This document shows positions 25,761-34,829 of a stretch of DNA of 64,000 nt, one piece after another. The translations under genes and the position numbers were made by a program. This DNA is from Pedobacter sp. WC2423. Lineage in GTDB: Bacteria; Bacteroidota; Bacteroidia; Sphingobacteriales; Sphingobacteriaceae. Within the stretch, counting starts at the first letter, position 1, and every line of letters starts with the position of its first letter. The stretch spans positions 3,658,001 to 3,722,000 of the forward strand of contig NZ_CP162005.1 in assembly GCF_040822065.1 (NCBI RefSeq), given 5' to 3'. The notes below the pieces were generated by a model. It had not been told where the DNA came from. It saw only the letters and a list, made by a program, of their open reading frames with translations, and did not search any database.

Positions 25761-27090
25761 CTTCTATGGCATTTTTAATTGCAGCAACATTTTCGGCACT
25801 ATAAACTCCCGCATGAGGGAAAGGATTACCAGGTTTGATGTAATTTAACATCTTCGCAACAAAATAATCAAAGGCAGATGAGGTATTAAAAGGAACATTC
25901 CCTCTAAGCAAGTCATAAACCTCTTTGAAAGATTTACAATTATTAACACCATCAAAAGCATCATAAAATACTCTTCCCAGGTTAATCACTTTTTTGCCTA
26001 AAGACAGGGCTTCAAAACCAGCAGTACTACCTAATGTAATAATCACACTGCATTTTCCCAAAATCTCAGTTGTAGGCTCTTCTCCCTTAATAAAGATCAG
26101 GTTCGGATACCGTTTCTTAATATTGCGAAATCTTTTTTCAAGCAAAACTCCTGTTTGCTGAGGATGTTCCTTAATTACAAGAATCTGATCCTGACTCAAA
26201 CATTTCAAGGTGTTTTCAATTACAGAAACCTGATTATCGAAATAATAGGCCATATAAAAAAGAACAGCCTCTGGTTCAAAATGCAAAGGATAAAAGATAA
26301 GCTCTCTGCCTTCACTATCTGCTATATTATCATATTTATTAGTCCATGTAAATACCGATAATAAGAAAAGCTTAATATTCCACAAACTTGTATTCAGACT
26401 GGCACCATAGGCCATTCTTCGTTTAAGCTTTGGCACTTTAGTCATCAAAGAGACTTCCAGCATCGCTGTCCATATATTTTTGGAAAACTTAAGGAAAGAA
26501 TACCTCGTACTTTTGGCTTTTACATAAAACGGTCGTTCAAGTCCATCACGCAGTCCCTGAACAAAAGATGTTGCTTCTTTAAGCTCGGTTTCCGAAGGAA
26601 CTATAGTTTCCAGAGTTTCCTTCATAGAATTGTGATAAGGGCTTTTCTGCCAATAAAACGTTCCTTGCTTTGGAAAACTCATCCAGGACATATATTTAAT
26701 TCCTTTGGCCTTTGCTTCAATAGCGAGCACCTCAGAAAGCTCAATAGCTACTGTTTCATTGATAATCAGTGAGGGTTTATATTTCTCCAGAATATTTCTC
26801 CAGAAAGAGATCGATTTTTTAAGGATAGTTTCCCGCTCCTGCAAATTCAGGCCTACGTAATTCCGGTCACAGCCAAAAGAATATTCCAGATAAGAATTTA
26901 ATTCCCCGTCTGCTGATAAAGAATCAAATTCTTCTTCTAAACAAATAATGTCTTCACCACCATTTGCACTTACTACCTCTTTCTCTCTTCTGTTCAGGAC
27001 TACATACAGCGATTTATATTTGTCCGACTTTAATAAAGGGAATAATTTTGCCTGATAGTCTCTTGCGAAGAATAAAACGGTAGGCATCAT
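25735..27090 (-). CDS. capsule-synthesis (KpsS/Kdo-transferase-like) glycosyltransferase
   Basis: 451 residues. The C-terminal half has the GT-B nucleotide-sugar pattern of the capsule synthesis family: VIKEHPQQTG near 308, TTEILGKCSVIITLGSTAG near 342 and EALSLGKKVINLGR after it. Such proteins (KpsS/KpsC, LipB and surface carbohydrate proteins) transfer Kdo or other CMP-activated ulosonic acids. Its ATG overlaps the pseI stop (ATGA), which makes it the best candidate here for the transferase that uses CMP-pseudaminic acid. The donor is inferred from fold and position. The N-terminal 200 residues are less conserved. Confidence 0.72.
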   Translation of the reverse strand: MMPTVLFFARDYQAKLFPLLKSDKYKSLYVVLNRREKEVVSANGGEDIICLEEEFDSLSADGELNSYLEYSFGCDRNYVGLNLQERETILKKSISFWRNILEKYKPSLIINETVAIELSEVLAIEAKAKGIKYMSWMSFPKQGTFYWQKSPYHNSMKETLETIVPSETELKEATSFVQGLRDGLERPFYVKAKSTRYSFLKFSKNIWTAMLEVSLMTKVPKLKRRMAYGASLNTSLWNIKLFLLSVFTWTNKYDNIADSEGRELIFYPLHFEPEAVLFYMAYYFDNQVSVIENTLKCLSQDQILVIKEHPQQTGVLLEKRFRNIKKRYPNLIFIKGEEPTTEILGKCSVIITLGSTAGFEALSLGKKVINLGRVFYDAFDGVNNCKSFKEVYDLLRGNVPFNTSSAFDYFVAKMLNYIKPGNPFPHAGVYSAENVAAIKNAIEDELIRQDK

Positions 27091-28124
27091 ATCAATTCCC
27101 AGCTTAACGCAGTTCCAACACTGATATCAGTTTTGACTTTAGCACCCATTATTTCATTATAGAACTTAGGATGCATGCCATAACCAGGACGTATAGAGCG
27201 AACGTTTTCCTTCGTTATTTCCTCTCCCACTTTCATATCTTTAACCACATACAGAGAACGGCAGAATTCTCTTCCTTTTTGTTGTTTATCTGTCAGTGAA
27301 TAATCTATAGTACCCACTGCTTTTTCAGCTTCTCTTACTGCTTTAACCATGTCGGTAAATTCCTGCTCATTCATAGAAAATGAAGCGTCAGGACCACCTA
27401 TTGCACGATCCAGAATAAAGTGTTTTTCTATTATTTTTGCACCCAGTACAGTAGCTACAACCGGACCTGTGCTGCCCATTGTATGATCTGATAATCCAGA
27501 AATCACACCAAAGCGATCTGCAAGATCTTTGATCATGATTAAATTGGCTTCTTCAATAGGTGCAGGATAGCTCGATGTACATTTTAATAAAGCAATGTCT
27601 GTATTTCCCATACGCTTACAAGCATCCAGAGCCAGCTCTATATCTTCTATTTCGGCAATACCTGTAGATATAATAACAGGTTTACCTTTAGAAGCCACAT
27701 ATTCAATCAATGGAATATCTGTAATCTCAAAAGAAGCTATCTTGTAAGCAGGTGTATTTAAATCCTCTAATAAATCTACGGCTGTAAAATCAAAAGGAGA
27801 AGAAAAACAAATCAGCCCCTCCGCAGCAGCAGCTTCAAATAATTGCTTATGCCATTCCCAGGGCGTGTAAGCCTCCAGGTATAGGTCATAAAAATATTTA
27901 TCATCCCATAATGTCCCCTGTTTCAACCTGAAATCATCCTTTTTGGAATTGATAGTCATCGTATCAGCCGTATAAGTTTGTAATTTAATACAATCTGCCC
28001 CCGCCCGTTTTGCCGCTTTAATTGTTTCTAAAGCATTCTCTAAACTACCATTATGATTTGCCGATAATTCTGCAATAATAAATACAGAACTATCGCCACC
28101 TATATTACGTGATCCAATCTTCAT
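27087..28124 (-). CDS. pseI: pseudaminic acid synthase (PseI)
   Basis: 345 residues of the NeuB family: a TIM barrel (about 1-270) and a C-terminal SAF/antifreeze-like domain (about 285-345, beginning near VVKDMKVGEE). The opening IIAELSANHNGS and IKLQTYTADTMT are as in PseI rather than NeuB. It condenses 6-deoxy-AltdiNAc with phosphoenolpyruvate to give pseudaminic acid. It is preceded by a 65-base gap after pseG-pseH and overlaps the putative ulosonic acid transferase by 4 bases. Legionaminic acid synthase (LegI/NeuB) is the alternative, made unlikely by the PseB and PseC genes in the same operon. Confidence 0.93.
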   Translation of the reverse strand: MKIGSRNIGGDSSVFIIAELSANHNGSLENALETIKAAKRAGADCIKLQTYTADTMTINSKKDDFRLKQGTLWDDKYFYDLYLEAYTPWEWHKQLFEAAAAEGLICFSSPFDFTAVDLLEDLNTPAYKIASFEITDIPLIEYVASKGKPVIISTGIAEIEDIELALDACKRMGNTDIALLKCTSSYPAPIEEANLIMIKDLADRFGVISGLSDHTMGSTGPVVATVLGAKIIEKHFILDRAIGGPDASFSMNEQEFTDMVKAVREAEKAVGTIDYSLTDKQQKGREFCRSLYVVKDMKVGEEITKENVRSIRPGYGMHPKFYNEIMGAKVKTDISVGTALSWELI

Positions 28125-28189
28125 CTCTTAATTTATAATCCTAACTAAATAAAATGTATCCTTATATTTCCCGGCAACTGTTCGAAGAA

Positions 28190-29629
28190 TCAAGGCCGGA
28201 TTCGCTTGCTAAATTTAACAAAATTAGTTGACGAATTGAATTCTACTCCATAACCGAGCTTTTGGAAAACCTTTACTGACGCTGTGTTTTCAGACAAAAC
28301 TTCACCACAAATAGTGGATATATTTTCATCTGATTGTGTCAGGAGTAAATCCAATCCCTTTTTTAATAATACAGTACCTAAACCCCTGTTCTGGAAACCG
28401 GGATCTACCAGGTAACTGATATTTGCCGTATTTCCATCCATATCAAATCTTATTGATCCAAATACTTTCTGCTCCAGCTCTCCCAAATAATAAAAACAAT
28501 GTTTATCATTTAATTTAGCCAGAAACCATTTTTTATGGCCTTCAAAATCAATTGTGCCCTTATTAAAAGAGAACCTTCTGACTTCACTATTGGCAGCCCA
28601 TTCAAAAGTCTTTAATAAATCACTTTCCAAAGCTTCCCTGAGCAAAACTTTATCCTCAGTCTGAAACTGCTTAAAATATTTCAGCAACCTGATCCCTGAT
28701 TTACCATCTACTAACCTTTTATTAAGCTTAACAGGGCTTTTAAAGAATAAATCTACCGCCTTCACAATGGCTTCTTTTGAAAAGTATTCAGCAGATATGA
28801 AATAATCCAATGCCTTATATTTTTCGAAGAAATTCTTCTGGTTCTCCACATACATGCCTGAGATTACCTGTCTGCCCGCAGCTAACACTTCCTGCAAAAT
28901 ACCACTGGCAGGAACTATTGCTAATTCAGCCGCTGCCATTAAATCCCGCATGACTTCAGGTGTAATGGAATGAAATAAGTTGAACCTCGGATCATCAGCA
29001 ATAGAAAGCTTTAATTCATCCATATACTGATACGCAGTCCCTGCAACTATCGTTATGCTTTTAAACCGCTTATCATCCTTAAGAATAGCTGTCACCAGCT
29101 GTGTGATATTCTTTGGATCAGCTCCCCCAAAACAAACAAAAACTGAATCAGGCTTTGCTTCGCTCAAACCCGGACTGTTCAGAAAAGGCGGACGTAACAA
29201 GACATAATCCAATCCCAGTGCAAACTGGGTATAAGGTTTACTGTGATAGTCAGTAGCATCAATACCCGGTGCGTGGTTAATAATCAGATCTGCAAAAAAC
29301 TCTTTATCATGTAAATCGTCTATACAAACTAATCTTGATCCTTTGTCTTTAACCAATTTTTGATAAGCTGAATCCAGACCATAATGATCCAGCACCACTA
29401 TATCATTTTTCTTCAATAAGGCTATAAAATTCTCTTCATTTTCAAGAAGGAGAAGATTAAAACCGAGCTGCTGAATATCAGTGCCAGTACCAGCCGGAAT
29501 CTCTCTGGCTGCAAAAGTAATCGTAAATTCCTTTTGCAGCATTTGAGCCAGGGCAATACAACGCACTACATGCCCAAGGCCAATGGTAGTATTCGCATCT
29601 ACCCTAAAAAATATAGCTGGTCTTTCCAA
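28190..29629 (-). CDS. PseG-PseH fusion: UDP-sugar hydrolase plus GNAT acetyltransferase
   Basis: 479 residues. Residues 1-310 are PseG-like: FRVDANTTIGLGHVVRC at 8-24 with the catalytic-type histidine H20, and FVCFGGADP near 166. PseG removes UDP from UDP-2,4-diacetamido-2,4,6-trideoxy-L-altrose. Residues 325-475 are a GNAT domain with the acetyl-CoA loop QNRGLGT at 413-419. It is best read as PseH, which N-acetylates the 4-amino sugar just before hydrolysis. The fusion joins two consecutive steps. The start is TTG, directly after the aminotransferase stop (TAATTG); no ATG lies before the conserved DAN motif. Confidence 0.9.
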   Translation of the reverse strand: MERPAIFFRVDANTTIGLGHVVRCIALAQMLQKEFTITFAAREIPAGTGTDIQQLGFNLLLLENEENFIALLKKNDIVVLDHYGLDSAYQKLVKDKGSRLVCIDDLHDKEFFADLIINHAPGIDATDYHSKPYTQFALGLDYVLLRPPFLNSPGLSEAKPDSVFVCFGGADPKNITQLVTAILKDDKRFKSITIVAGTAYQYMDELKLSIADDPRFNLFHSITPEVMRDLMAAAELAIVPASGILQEVLAAGRQVISGMYVENQKNFFEKYKALDYFISAEYFSKEAIVKAVDLFFKSPVKLNKRLVDGKSGIRLLKYFKQFQTEDKVLLREALESDLLKTFEWAANSEVRRFSFNKGTIDFEGHKKWFLAKLNDKHCFYYLGELEQKVFGSIRFDMDGNTANISYLVDPGFQNRGLGTVLLKKGLDLLLTQSDENISTICGEVLSENTASVKVFQKLGYGVEFNSSTNFVKFSKRIRP

Positions 29630-30949
29630 TTAATTTAAACGCTTAAATCCTGAATGACAAACCGGTCCTTCTAAAAGGCTTTCCACCTTTAGTATATCTT
29701 TTTCACACTGGGCAATCTTAGCAAAAACCTCGTCCAGTGCATTGAAATAAGTTTCCAGCATTTCATCACTGTGCTCCGTACAAGCATAGAAATTAGTACT
29801 GGCCAGAATTCCTTTCTTTAACATTTCCTGTGCCACAAGCGTTTTATATTCCAATGCCTTCTGGCTATTAAAACTATAAGTAGTCAGTGCGGGTATTCCT
29901 GCCAGGGTAATCGATAAACCGTGCGTATCTGCCAGAGTAGTCCAGCCAGCCTGCATTTTTTTACCGGTTGCCGTAATGATATCCCATGATTTAATGCGTT
30001 CCATTACTTTTAAAGTTGCAAGTGCAGCCGTCGGGCCGATTCTCTCTGTCCAGAAAGTACTGCTGATGAAGGTAGTCTGAGTAGCTTCCATGACAGATTT
30101 TCTTCCAACGATGGCCGTTAAAGCATATCCGTTACCGATAGTTTTCCCGTACATTGCCATATCCGGTTCTACACCATATTTTTTGTATATACCACCAAAA
30201 GTCTCTCTGAATCCTGAAGTACACTCATCAAAAATCAGCACAATATTTTTAGCTGTTGCCAGGTCTCTTACTTTTTGCAGGAAATTATCTTCAGGACCGA
30301 AGTTACGTACAACTTCCATCTTGATCACACCAATTTCATTATTCTCTACTATAGATAATAGCTCTTCATAGTTATTATAGTGAAACGGATAAACCGTATT
30401 TTTCAAATTCTTTGGCACCCCGTTAGGGTTTAAGCCAGGCAGTAAATGTCCGGATAAATCATCACCACCGTTCAGGTTTGCAGACAAATACCAGTCATGC
30501 CACCCATGGTAACCACAAATAGCCACTTTATCTTTACCTGAGGCCGCTCTTGCGATACGTATCGCTATCGAATTCGCTTCGCCCCCACTCCTTGCAAATC
30601 TTACCATATCTGCCCATGGATTGATTTCTACCAGCTTCTCTGCCAGATATACTTCTTCAGGACAGCTCAGTGTACTCATATTTCCACTTTTTACAGTTTC
30701 CATTACAGCTGCATCAACTTCATCATTACCATAACCCAGTGTATTGGTTCCGATACCCATGATACACATGTCTAACAATTCTTTACCATCAAGATCCCAT
30801 ATTTTGCATCCTTTTGCTTTAGAAAAGTAAGCCGGCCACTGGTCAGGTAAAAACATTTCAGGTCTTTTGGATAACAACATTGTACCACCAGGTATCAATG
30901 TTTTAGCTTTTTCATATAACTCTTGTCCTTTTCCCATGTGATTAGTCAT
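29630..30949 (-). CDS. class III aminotransferase, glutamate-1-semialdehyde aminomutase-like
   Basis: 439 residues. PLP-binding D241 is in FDECTSGFRE and the Schiff-base lysine is K269 in YGKTIGNGYA. The N-terminal IPGGTMLLSKRP resembles glutamate-1-semialdehyde aminomutases, but the pathway context is sugar synthesis, not heme. It starts 8 bases inside the SpsF-like gene and ends where pseG-pseH begins, so it is translationally embedded in the pse block. None of the standard five pseudaminic acid steps needs it, since PseC is the transaminase. It may make an amine or amino-acyl group added to the sugar; this is open. Confidence 0.88.
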   Translation of the reverse strand: MTNHMGKGQELYEKAKTLIPGGTMLLSKRPEMFLPDQWPAYFSKAKGCKIWDLDGKELLDMCIMGIGTNTLGYGNDEVDAAVMETVKSGNMSTLSCPEEVYLAEKLVEINPWADMVRFARSGGEANSIAIRIARAASGKDKVAICGYHGWHDWYLSANLNGGDDLSGHLLPGLNPNGVPKNLKNTVYPFHYNNYEELLSIVENNEIGVIKMEVVRNFGPEDNFLQKVRDLATAKNIVLIFDECTSGFRETFGGIYKKYGVEPDMAMYGKTIGNGYALTAIVGRKSVMEATQTTFISSTFWTERIGPTAALATLKVMERIKSWDIITATGKKMQAGWTTLADTHGLSITLAGIPALTTYSFNSQKALEYKTLVAQEMLKKGILASTNFYACTEHSDEMLETYFNALDEVFAKIAQCEKDILKVESLLEGPVCHSGFKRLN

Positions 30950-31703
30950 TTTTCAAGGATTTTAACAATCCTTCATTTCTTATGATATTAGCGTTGATTT
31001 TATGGAGATTATTCTTGATAATGTATTTTGTATAGGTTAACCAGGATTCTGCAGTCCCTAAATCATGGATCAGCTTTTCCATCAATTCAAAATCCCGGGG
31101 TTCATCAACAGTCATCCGTACATCAGAAAAATCATGTGCACAGGGAAGATTTACAGAAGTGAATAACTCACCGCCATTGTAAGTTGAATTTGCTCTTATA
31201 TAAGGTGTAACATGTTCTCTCTCTGATTTCAACTGTGCGTCAATCCATGCTTTTTCCAGTGCAGAAAACTTAAATATTTCCACATCCTGTCCATCAGGGA
31301 ACTGCTCTACCAGGATGTTTGCACAATAATCTGCCTGGTTCACCTGAGCTAAAGCAATTACAGCATCTATCAGTTCAGGATCAATTAACGGACAATCTGA
31401 AGTAACACGAATAACCCACTCAGGCTTAATATCTTTTGCTGCCTGGTAAAATCTATCCAGTACATCATCCACAGCTCCTCTTGAGCAATGAATACCCCAT
31501 TGTTCAGCCAATGATGAAATCACATCATCTTCCTTAACTATAGTTGTAGCGACAACGATTTTGTCTACGAGCCTGCATTTTTTTATCCGGTCCAGGTGTA
31601 TTTTTAAAAGCTCCTGTCCGTTTATTTTCATCAGGACTTTTCCTGGCAGACGTGTACTGCCTGTACGCGCCTGCGTAATTAGTAATGTTTTTACCTGTTC
31701 CAT
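30942..31703 (-). CDS. SpsF-like cytidylyltransferase
   Basis: 253 residues beginning with the nucleotidyltransferase motif LLITQARTGSTRLPGKVL at 7-24, with TSDCPLID near 98. SpsF of Bacillus spore coat synthesis and related proteins share this fold with KdsB/NeuA CMP-sugar synthetases. The true substrates of SpsF are not established to my knowledge. The window also encodes PseF, so this enzyme is either redundant or activates another acid or alcohol, perhaps a product of the adjoining aminotransferase. It overlaps the aldo/keto reductase gene by 13 bases and the aminotransferase by 8. Confidence 0.87.
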   Translation of the reverse strand: MEQVKTLLITQARTGSTRLPGKVLMKINGQELLKIHLDRIKKCRLVDKIVVATTIVKEDDVISSLAEQWGIHCSRGAVDDVLDRFYQAAKDIKPEWVIRVTSDCPLIDPELIDAVIALAQVNQADYCANILVEQFPDGQDVEIFKFSALEKAWIDAQLKSEREHVTPYIRANSTYNGGELFTSVNLPCAHDFSDVRMTVDEPRDFELMEKLIHDLGTAESWLTYTKYIIKNNLHKINANIIRNEGLLKSLKND

Positions 31704-32566
31704 AAAGAAGGATTTAATAAAGTAACATCTTTGACGATGATCGTATTAATATCATTCAGAAGATTCTGAGATAAGCTATAGTCTGCGTCCAGTATATTTT
31801 GATTGAGATGCTCCAGGTTATCTACACCAATTAACACATTATCTATGTCAGGTTGCTGCAAACAATAATTCAGTGCCATTTTAGGCAATGAAACCTGGTA
31901 AGACTTACTCAATTCACGTATATACTCAAGTTCGGCTGCCAAAGACAAGGCTGTTTCATTTGCAGTCTGTAATGAAGTGAAAAACAAACCTTGTAAAAAA
32001 GCAGATCGCGTATGAACGATCTTACCCTTCATTCTCGCTCTTTTTAGCGTATCTTCTCTTAAATTAAGATTATCAAACAGGTTAAAAGGAAGTTGGATCA
32101 GATCTATTTCATCATCTTCAATAACATCCTCAATCTGTTCATTTGTATAAACTGACACTCCTATATATTCAATCTTACCTGCTTTCTTATAGGTATTTAA
32201 CAATTGAATGATATGCTGATTTTCTTTGTAAGTCCGGTAAGAATGGAAAAGTATAGCATGCAGCTGACTCACATTTAATTCTACCAGGTACTTTTCTATC
32301 TTTTGATCTACATCACCTTCAAGATTATGAGGTAATTTAGTGATAATGTGAAAAATCTGATCAGGATGTGTTTTGTGAAACTCTCCTATAACCTGATGTG
32401 CATCGCCATAGGCTTCTGCCGTATCCAGATAACAGATACCAGCATCATAAGCAGTAGCTAAGATTTCATTTACTTTTTCCTGATTGGGTTTCCCCGAAGT
32501 ATTATTGATGCCATAGGTAAGGCCAAACTGGACTGTACCCAATACAATCTTATTTGTAGCTTGCAT
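31691..32566 (-). CDS. aldo/keto reductase
   Basis: 291 residues from the ATG at 32566 (the codon before it is TTG). A TIM-barrel oxidoreductase: YLDTAEAYG near 46-54 carries the conserved aspartate and tyrosine, TKLPHN near 77 the lysine, and AILFHSY near 109 the histidine, so the catalytic tetrad looks complete. NADPH-binding residues are expected near LIGVDN. It reduces a carbonyl on a sugar or small molecule. Its place between pseC and the SpsF-like gene suggests it works with the SpsF-like and class III aminotransferase proteins as one added pathway. It is not a known step in pseudaminic acid synthesis. Confidence 0.88.
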   Translation of the reverse strand: MQATNKIVLGTVQFGLTYGINNTSGKPNQEKVNEILATAYDAGICYLDTAEAYGDAHQVIGEFHKTHPDQIFHIITKLPHNLEGDVDQKIEKYLVELNVSQLHAILFHSYRTYKENQHIIQLLNTYKKAGKIEYIGVSVYTNEQIEDVIEDDEIDLIQLPFNLFDNLNLREDTLKRARMKGKIVHTRSAFLQGLFFTSLQTANETALSLAAELEYIRELSKSYQVSLPKMALNYCLQQPDIDNVLIGVDNLEHLNQNILDADYSLSQNLLNDINTIIVKDVTLLNPSLWNR

Positions 32567-32595
32567 CAATATTTTTCTTTAATAATTTTTGCTTT

Positions 32596-33792
32596 TTATT
32601 CTCCATAATATTTAAGGATTAGCGAGATTACCAGTTGCTGTTCATCAGCAGTTAAAGTCGGATACATGGGAAGACTCAGACATCCTTTATAGTAGTTCTC
32701 AGCCAAAGGCATATCCCCTTCTTTCCAGCCTGATTCTCTGTAATAGGGCATCAGATGGCAGGGGATATAATGTACTTGTGCAAAGATATTATTAGCTTTC
32801 AGATAGTTGTATAACCCTAATCTGTCTTTAGATTCTAAAACATACAAATGATAAGCATGACCAGTTACTGCCCCTGATTGCCCATTTAAAAATGATTTAC
32901 CAGAGAATGCTTTCGCATATATGTCAGCTATTTCTCTTCTTCTTACTAATCCTGCTTCTGCCCTTTTTAACTGGCTTGTTCCTAAAGCTGCCTGAAAATC
33001 TGTGATCCGGTAATTAAATCCTAAAGTCTGCATTTCCATATACCAGCCCGGATAATCAGCAGCACCATCCTGACCATTGGCAAAGTCTTTACTATTGGTA
33101 TATAACTCATCCTTCTTCACAATACCGTGAGTCCTTAATTGCAGAAGTTTCTGATAAAGTTTCTCATCATTGGTAGTGATCATTCCCCCTTCTCCGCAAG
33201 CAATATGTTTTACAGGGTGGAAGGAGAAAATTGCCAGGTCAGCAAAGTTACCATTACCACAATTTTGCTGCACATTATTACTGTCAGTAAAAAATCCTCC
33301 GGGAGCATGACAGGCATCTTCTATAATCCATAACCCAAATTCATCCGCCAGTGTTCTGAATGCTTCCAGATCTACAGCCCTTCCAGCAAAATCAACAGGA
33401 ATAATCCCTTTATAAGTGCCTTTAGGAGACGCCTCCAATAAAGCTCTTACCTTATGAATATCCAGCAAATAAGTTTCAGGATCTATATCACTGAAAACCA
33501 CCTCTCCCCCACAATAGCGTACACAATTAGCTGATGCAGCAAAAGTAATTGGTGTTGTGATTACTTTATCACCTTCAGTAACAGCTAATGCCAGCGTACA
33601 TAAATGTAATGCTGCTGTTCCATTAGCTACAGCCACGGCATATTTAACACCTATATATTCTGCGAAATGCTGTTCAAACTCAAGAACTTTTGGTCCCTGA
33701 GTTAAATAATCTGACTGTAGCGTATCAATAACAACCTGAATATCTTCAGGAGTTATATTTTGTCTGCCGTAAGGAATTGGTTTACTATTCAT
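32596..33792 (-). CDS. pseC: UDP-4-amino-4,6-dideoxy-N-acetyl-L-altrosamine transaminase (PseC)
   Basis: 398-residue DegT/DnrJ/EryC1 aminotransferase. The opening IPYGRQNITPEDI and SDYLTQGP match PseC. PLP lysine K195 is in FSFHPVKHIACGEGG, and EDACHAPGG near 158 holds the PLP-binding residues. It aminates C4 of the keto sugar made by PseB, with glutamate as donor. Its ATG shares a base with the pseB stop (TAATG). Length and order are standard. It is the second of the five steps to pseudaminic acid. Confidence 0.94.
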   Translation of the reverse strand: MNSKPIPYGRQNITPEDIQVVIDTLQSDYLTQGPKVLEFEQHFAEYIGVKYAVAVANGTAALHLCTLALAVTEGDKVITTPITFAASANCVRYCGGEVVFSDIDPETYLLDIHKVRALLEASPKGTYKGIIPVDFAGRAVDLEAFRTLADEFGLWIIEDACHAPGGFFTDSNNVQQNCGNGNFADLAIFSFHPVKHIACGEGGMITTNDEKLYQKLLQLRTHGIVKKDELYTNSKDFANGQDGAADYPGWYMEMQTLGFNYRITDFQAALGTSQLKRAEAGLVRRREIADIYAKAFSGKSFLNGQSGAVTGHAYHLYVLESKDRLGLYNYLKANNIFAQVHYIPCHLMPYYRESGWKEGDMPLAENYYKGCLSLPMYPTLTADEQQLVISLILKYYGE

Positions 33793-34808
33793 TATGCTTC
33801 AAAACTAAAATCAACATGTTCCTTAATTAACGCTCTTAATGTTGAAATCGTCTCCCATTCTGTATTATCACCAGAATTATAAGCAAATCCATTAGGAACC
33901 AGTTCTGCATTAAACTTACTTTTAAAGTCTTCCAGGCTCCATTTATGTGTTGCAGGTAAAATCGTATAATACTTCCCTAAGTCATAAGTATAGAATGAAT
34001 CAGAAGGCGTAATCATTTCTTCATGTACCTTCTCTCCCGGACGGATACCCACAATTACCTGTTCGCAATCCGGTCCGATTGCAGTAGCAACATCTGTAAT
34101 TTTATAAGATGGGATTTTAGGAATAAAAATTTCACCGCCCCAGGCATTATCCAATGCATGCATAACCATATCAACACCACCTTGTAAAGAGATATTAAAA
34201 CGGGTCATATTTGCATCAGTAATAGGCAATTTACCCTCAGCTTTTTTATTTAAGAAGAATGGTATAACTGATCCGTTTGATCCCATTACATTTCCGTAAC
34301 GTACTACAGAAAAAACAATCGGGCTATCACCTTTAATATTGTTCGCTGCAACAAATAATTTATCTGAAGTCAGTTTAGTTGCGCCATATAAATTAATCGG
34401 AGCACAAGCTTTATCAGTTGATAAAGCAACAACTCTTTCCACGTTCGTTTCAAAACAAGCATGGATCACATTCTGTGCACCCATAACATTTGTTTTAATA
34501 CACTCGTCAGGGTTATACTCTGCAATTGGAACATGTTTCATTGCGGCTGCATGGATTACAAAATCAACGCCTTTAAAAGCTCTGATTAACCTTTGCTCAT
34601 CCCTCACATCTCCAATAAAGAACCTTAACTGCGGAAAGTCCTTTTCAGGATATTCCTGTGCCATTTGAAACTGTTTCTGCTCATCTCTGGAGAAGATAAT
34701 TATTCTTCTCACTTCAGGATGTTTAGCTAAAATTTCTTTTGTTAATGCTTTTCCCAGAGAACCGGTACCGCCGGTAATCAAAATACTCTTATGACTTAAA
34801 TCTAACAT
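33792..34808 (-). CDS. pseB: UDP-GlcNAc 4,6-dehydratase (inverting), PseB
   Basis: 338 residues. GGTGSLG at 13-19 binds NADP, STDK is at 130-133, and the catalytic pair is Y141/K145 in YGATK, as in soluble PseB (FlaA1). It lacks the membrane domain of the PglF-like protein at 8.1-10.1 kb. It starts pseudaminic acid synthesis by 4,6-dehydration and C5 inversion of UDP-GlcNAc. It overlaps pseC by one base. Having both an inverting and a retaining 4,6-dehydratase in one locus means UDP-GlcNAc is sent into two different 6-deoxy sugars. Confidence 0.94.
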   Translation of the reverse strand: MLDLSHKSILITGGTGSLGKALTKEILAKHPEVRRIIIFSRDEQKQFQMAQEYPEKDFPQLRFFIGDVRDEQRLIRAFKGVDFVIHAAAMKHVPIAEYNPDECIKTNVMGAQNVIHACFETNVERVVALSTDKACAPINLYGATKLTSDKLFVAANNIKGDSPIVFSVVRYGNVMGSNGSVIPFFLNKKAEGKLPITDANMTRFNISLQGGVDMVMHALDNAWGGEIFIPKIPSYKITDVATAIGPDCEQVIVGIRPGEKVHEEMITPSDSFYTYDLGKYYTILPATHKWSLEDFKSKFNAELVPNGFAYNSGDNTEWETISTLRALIKEHVDFSFEA

Positions 34809-34829
34809 ATACTAATTTGAATACTATTG

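Noticed and set aside
29630..30949. HemL (glutamate-1-semialdehyde aminomutase) for heme synthesis
   Set aside because: The gene is embedded by overlaps in a sugar operon with no heme genes near; only the fold is shared.
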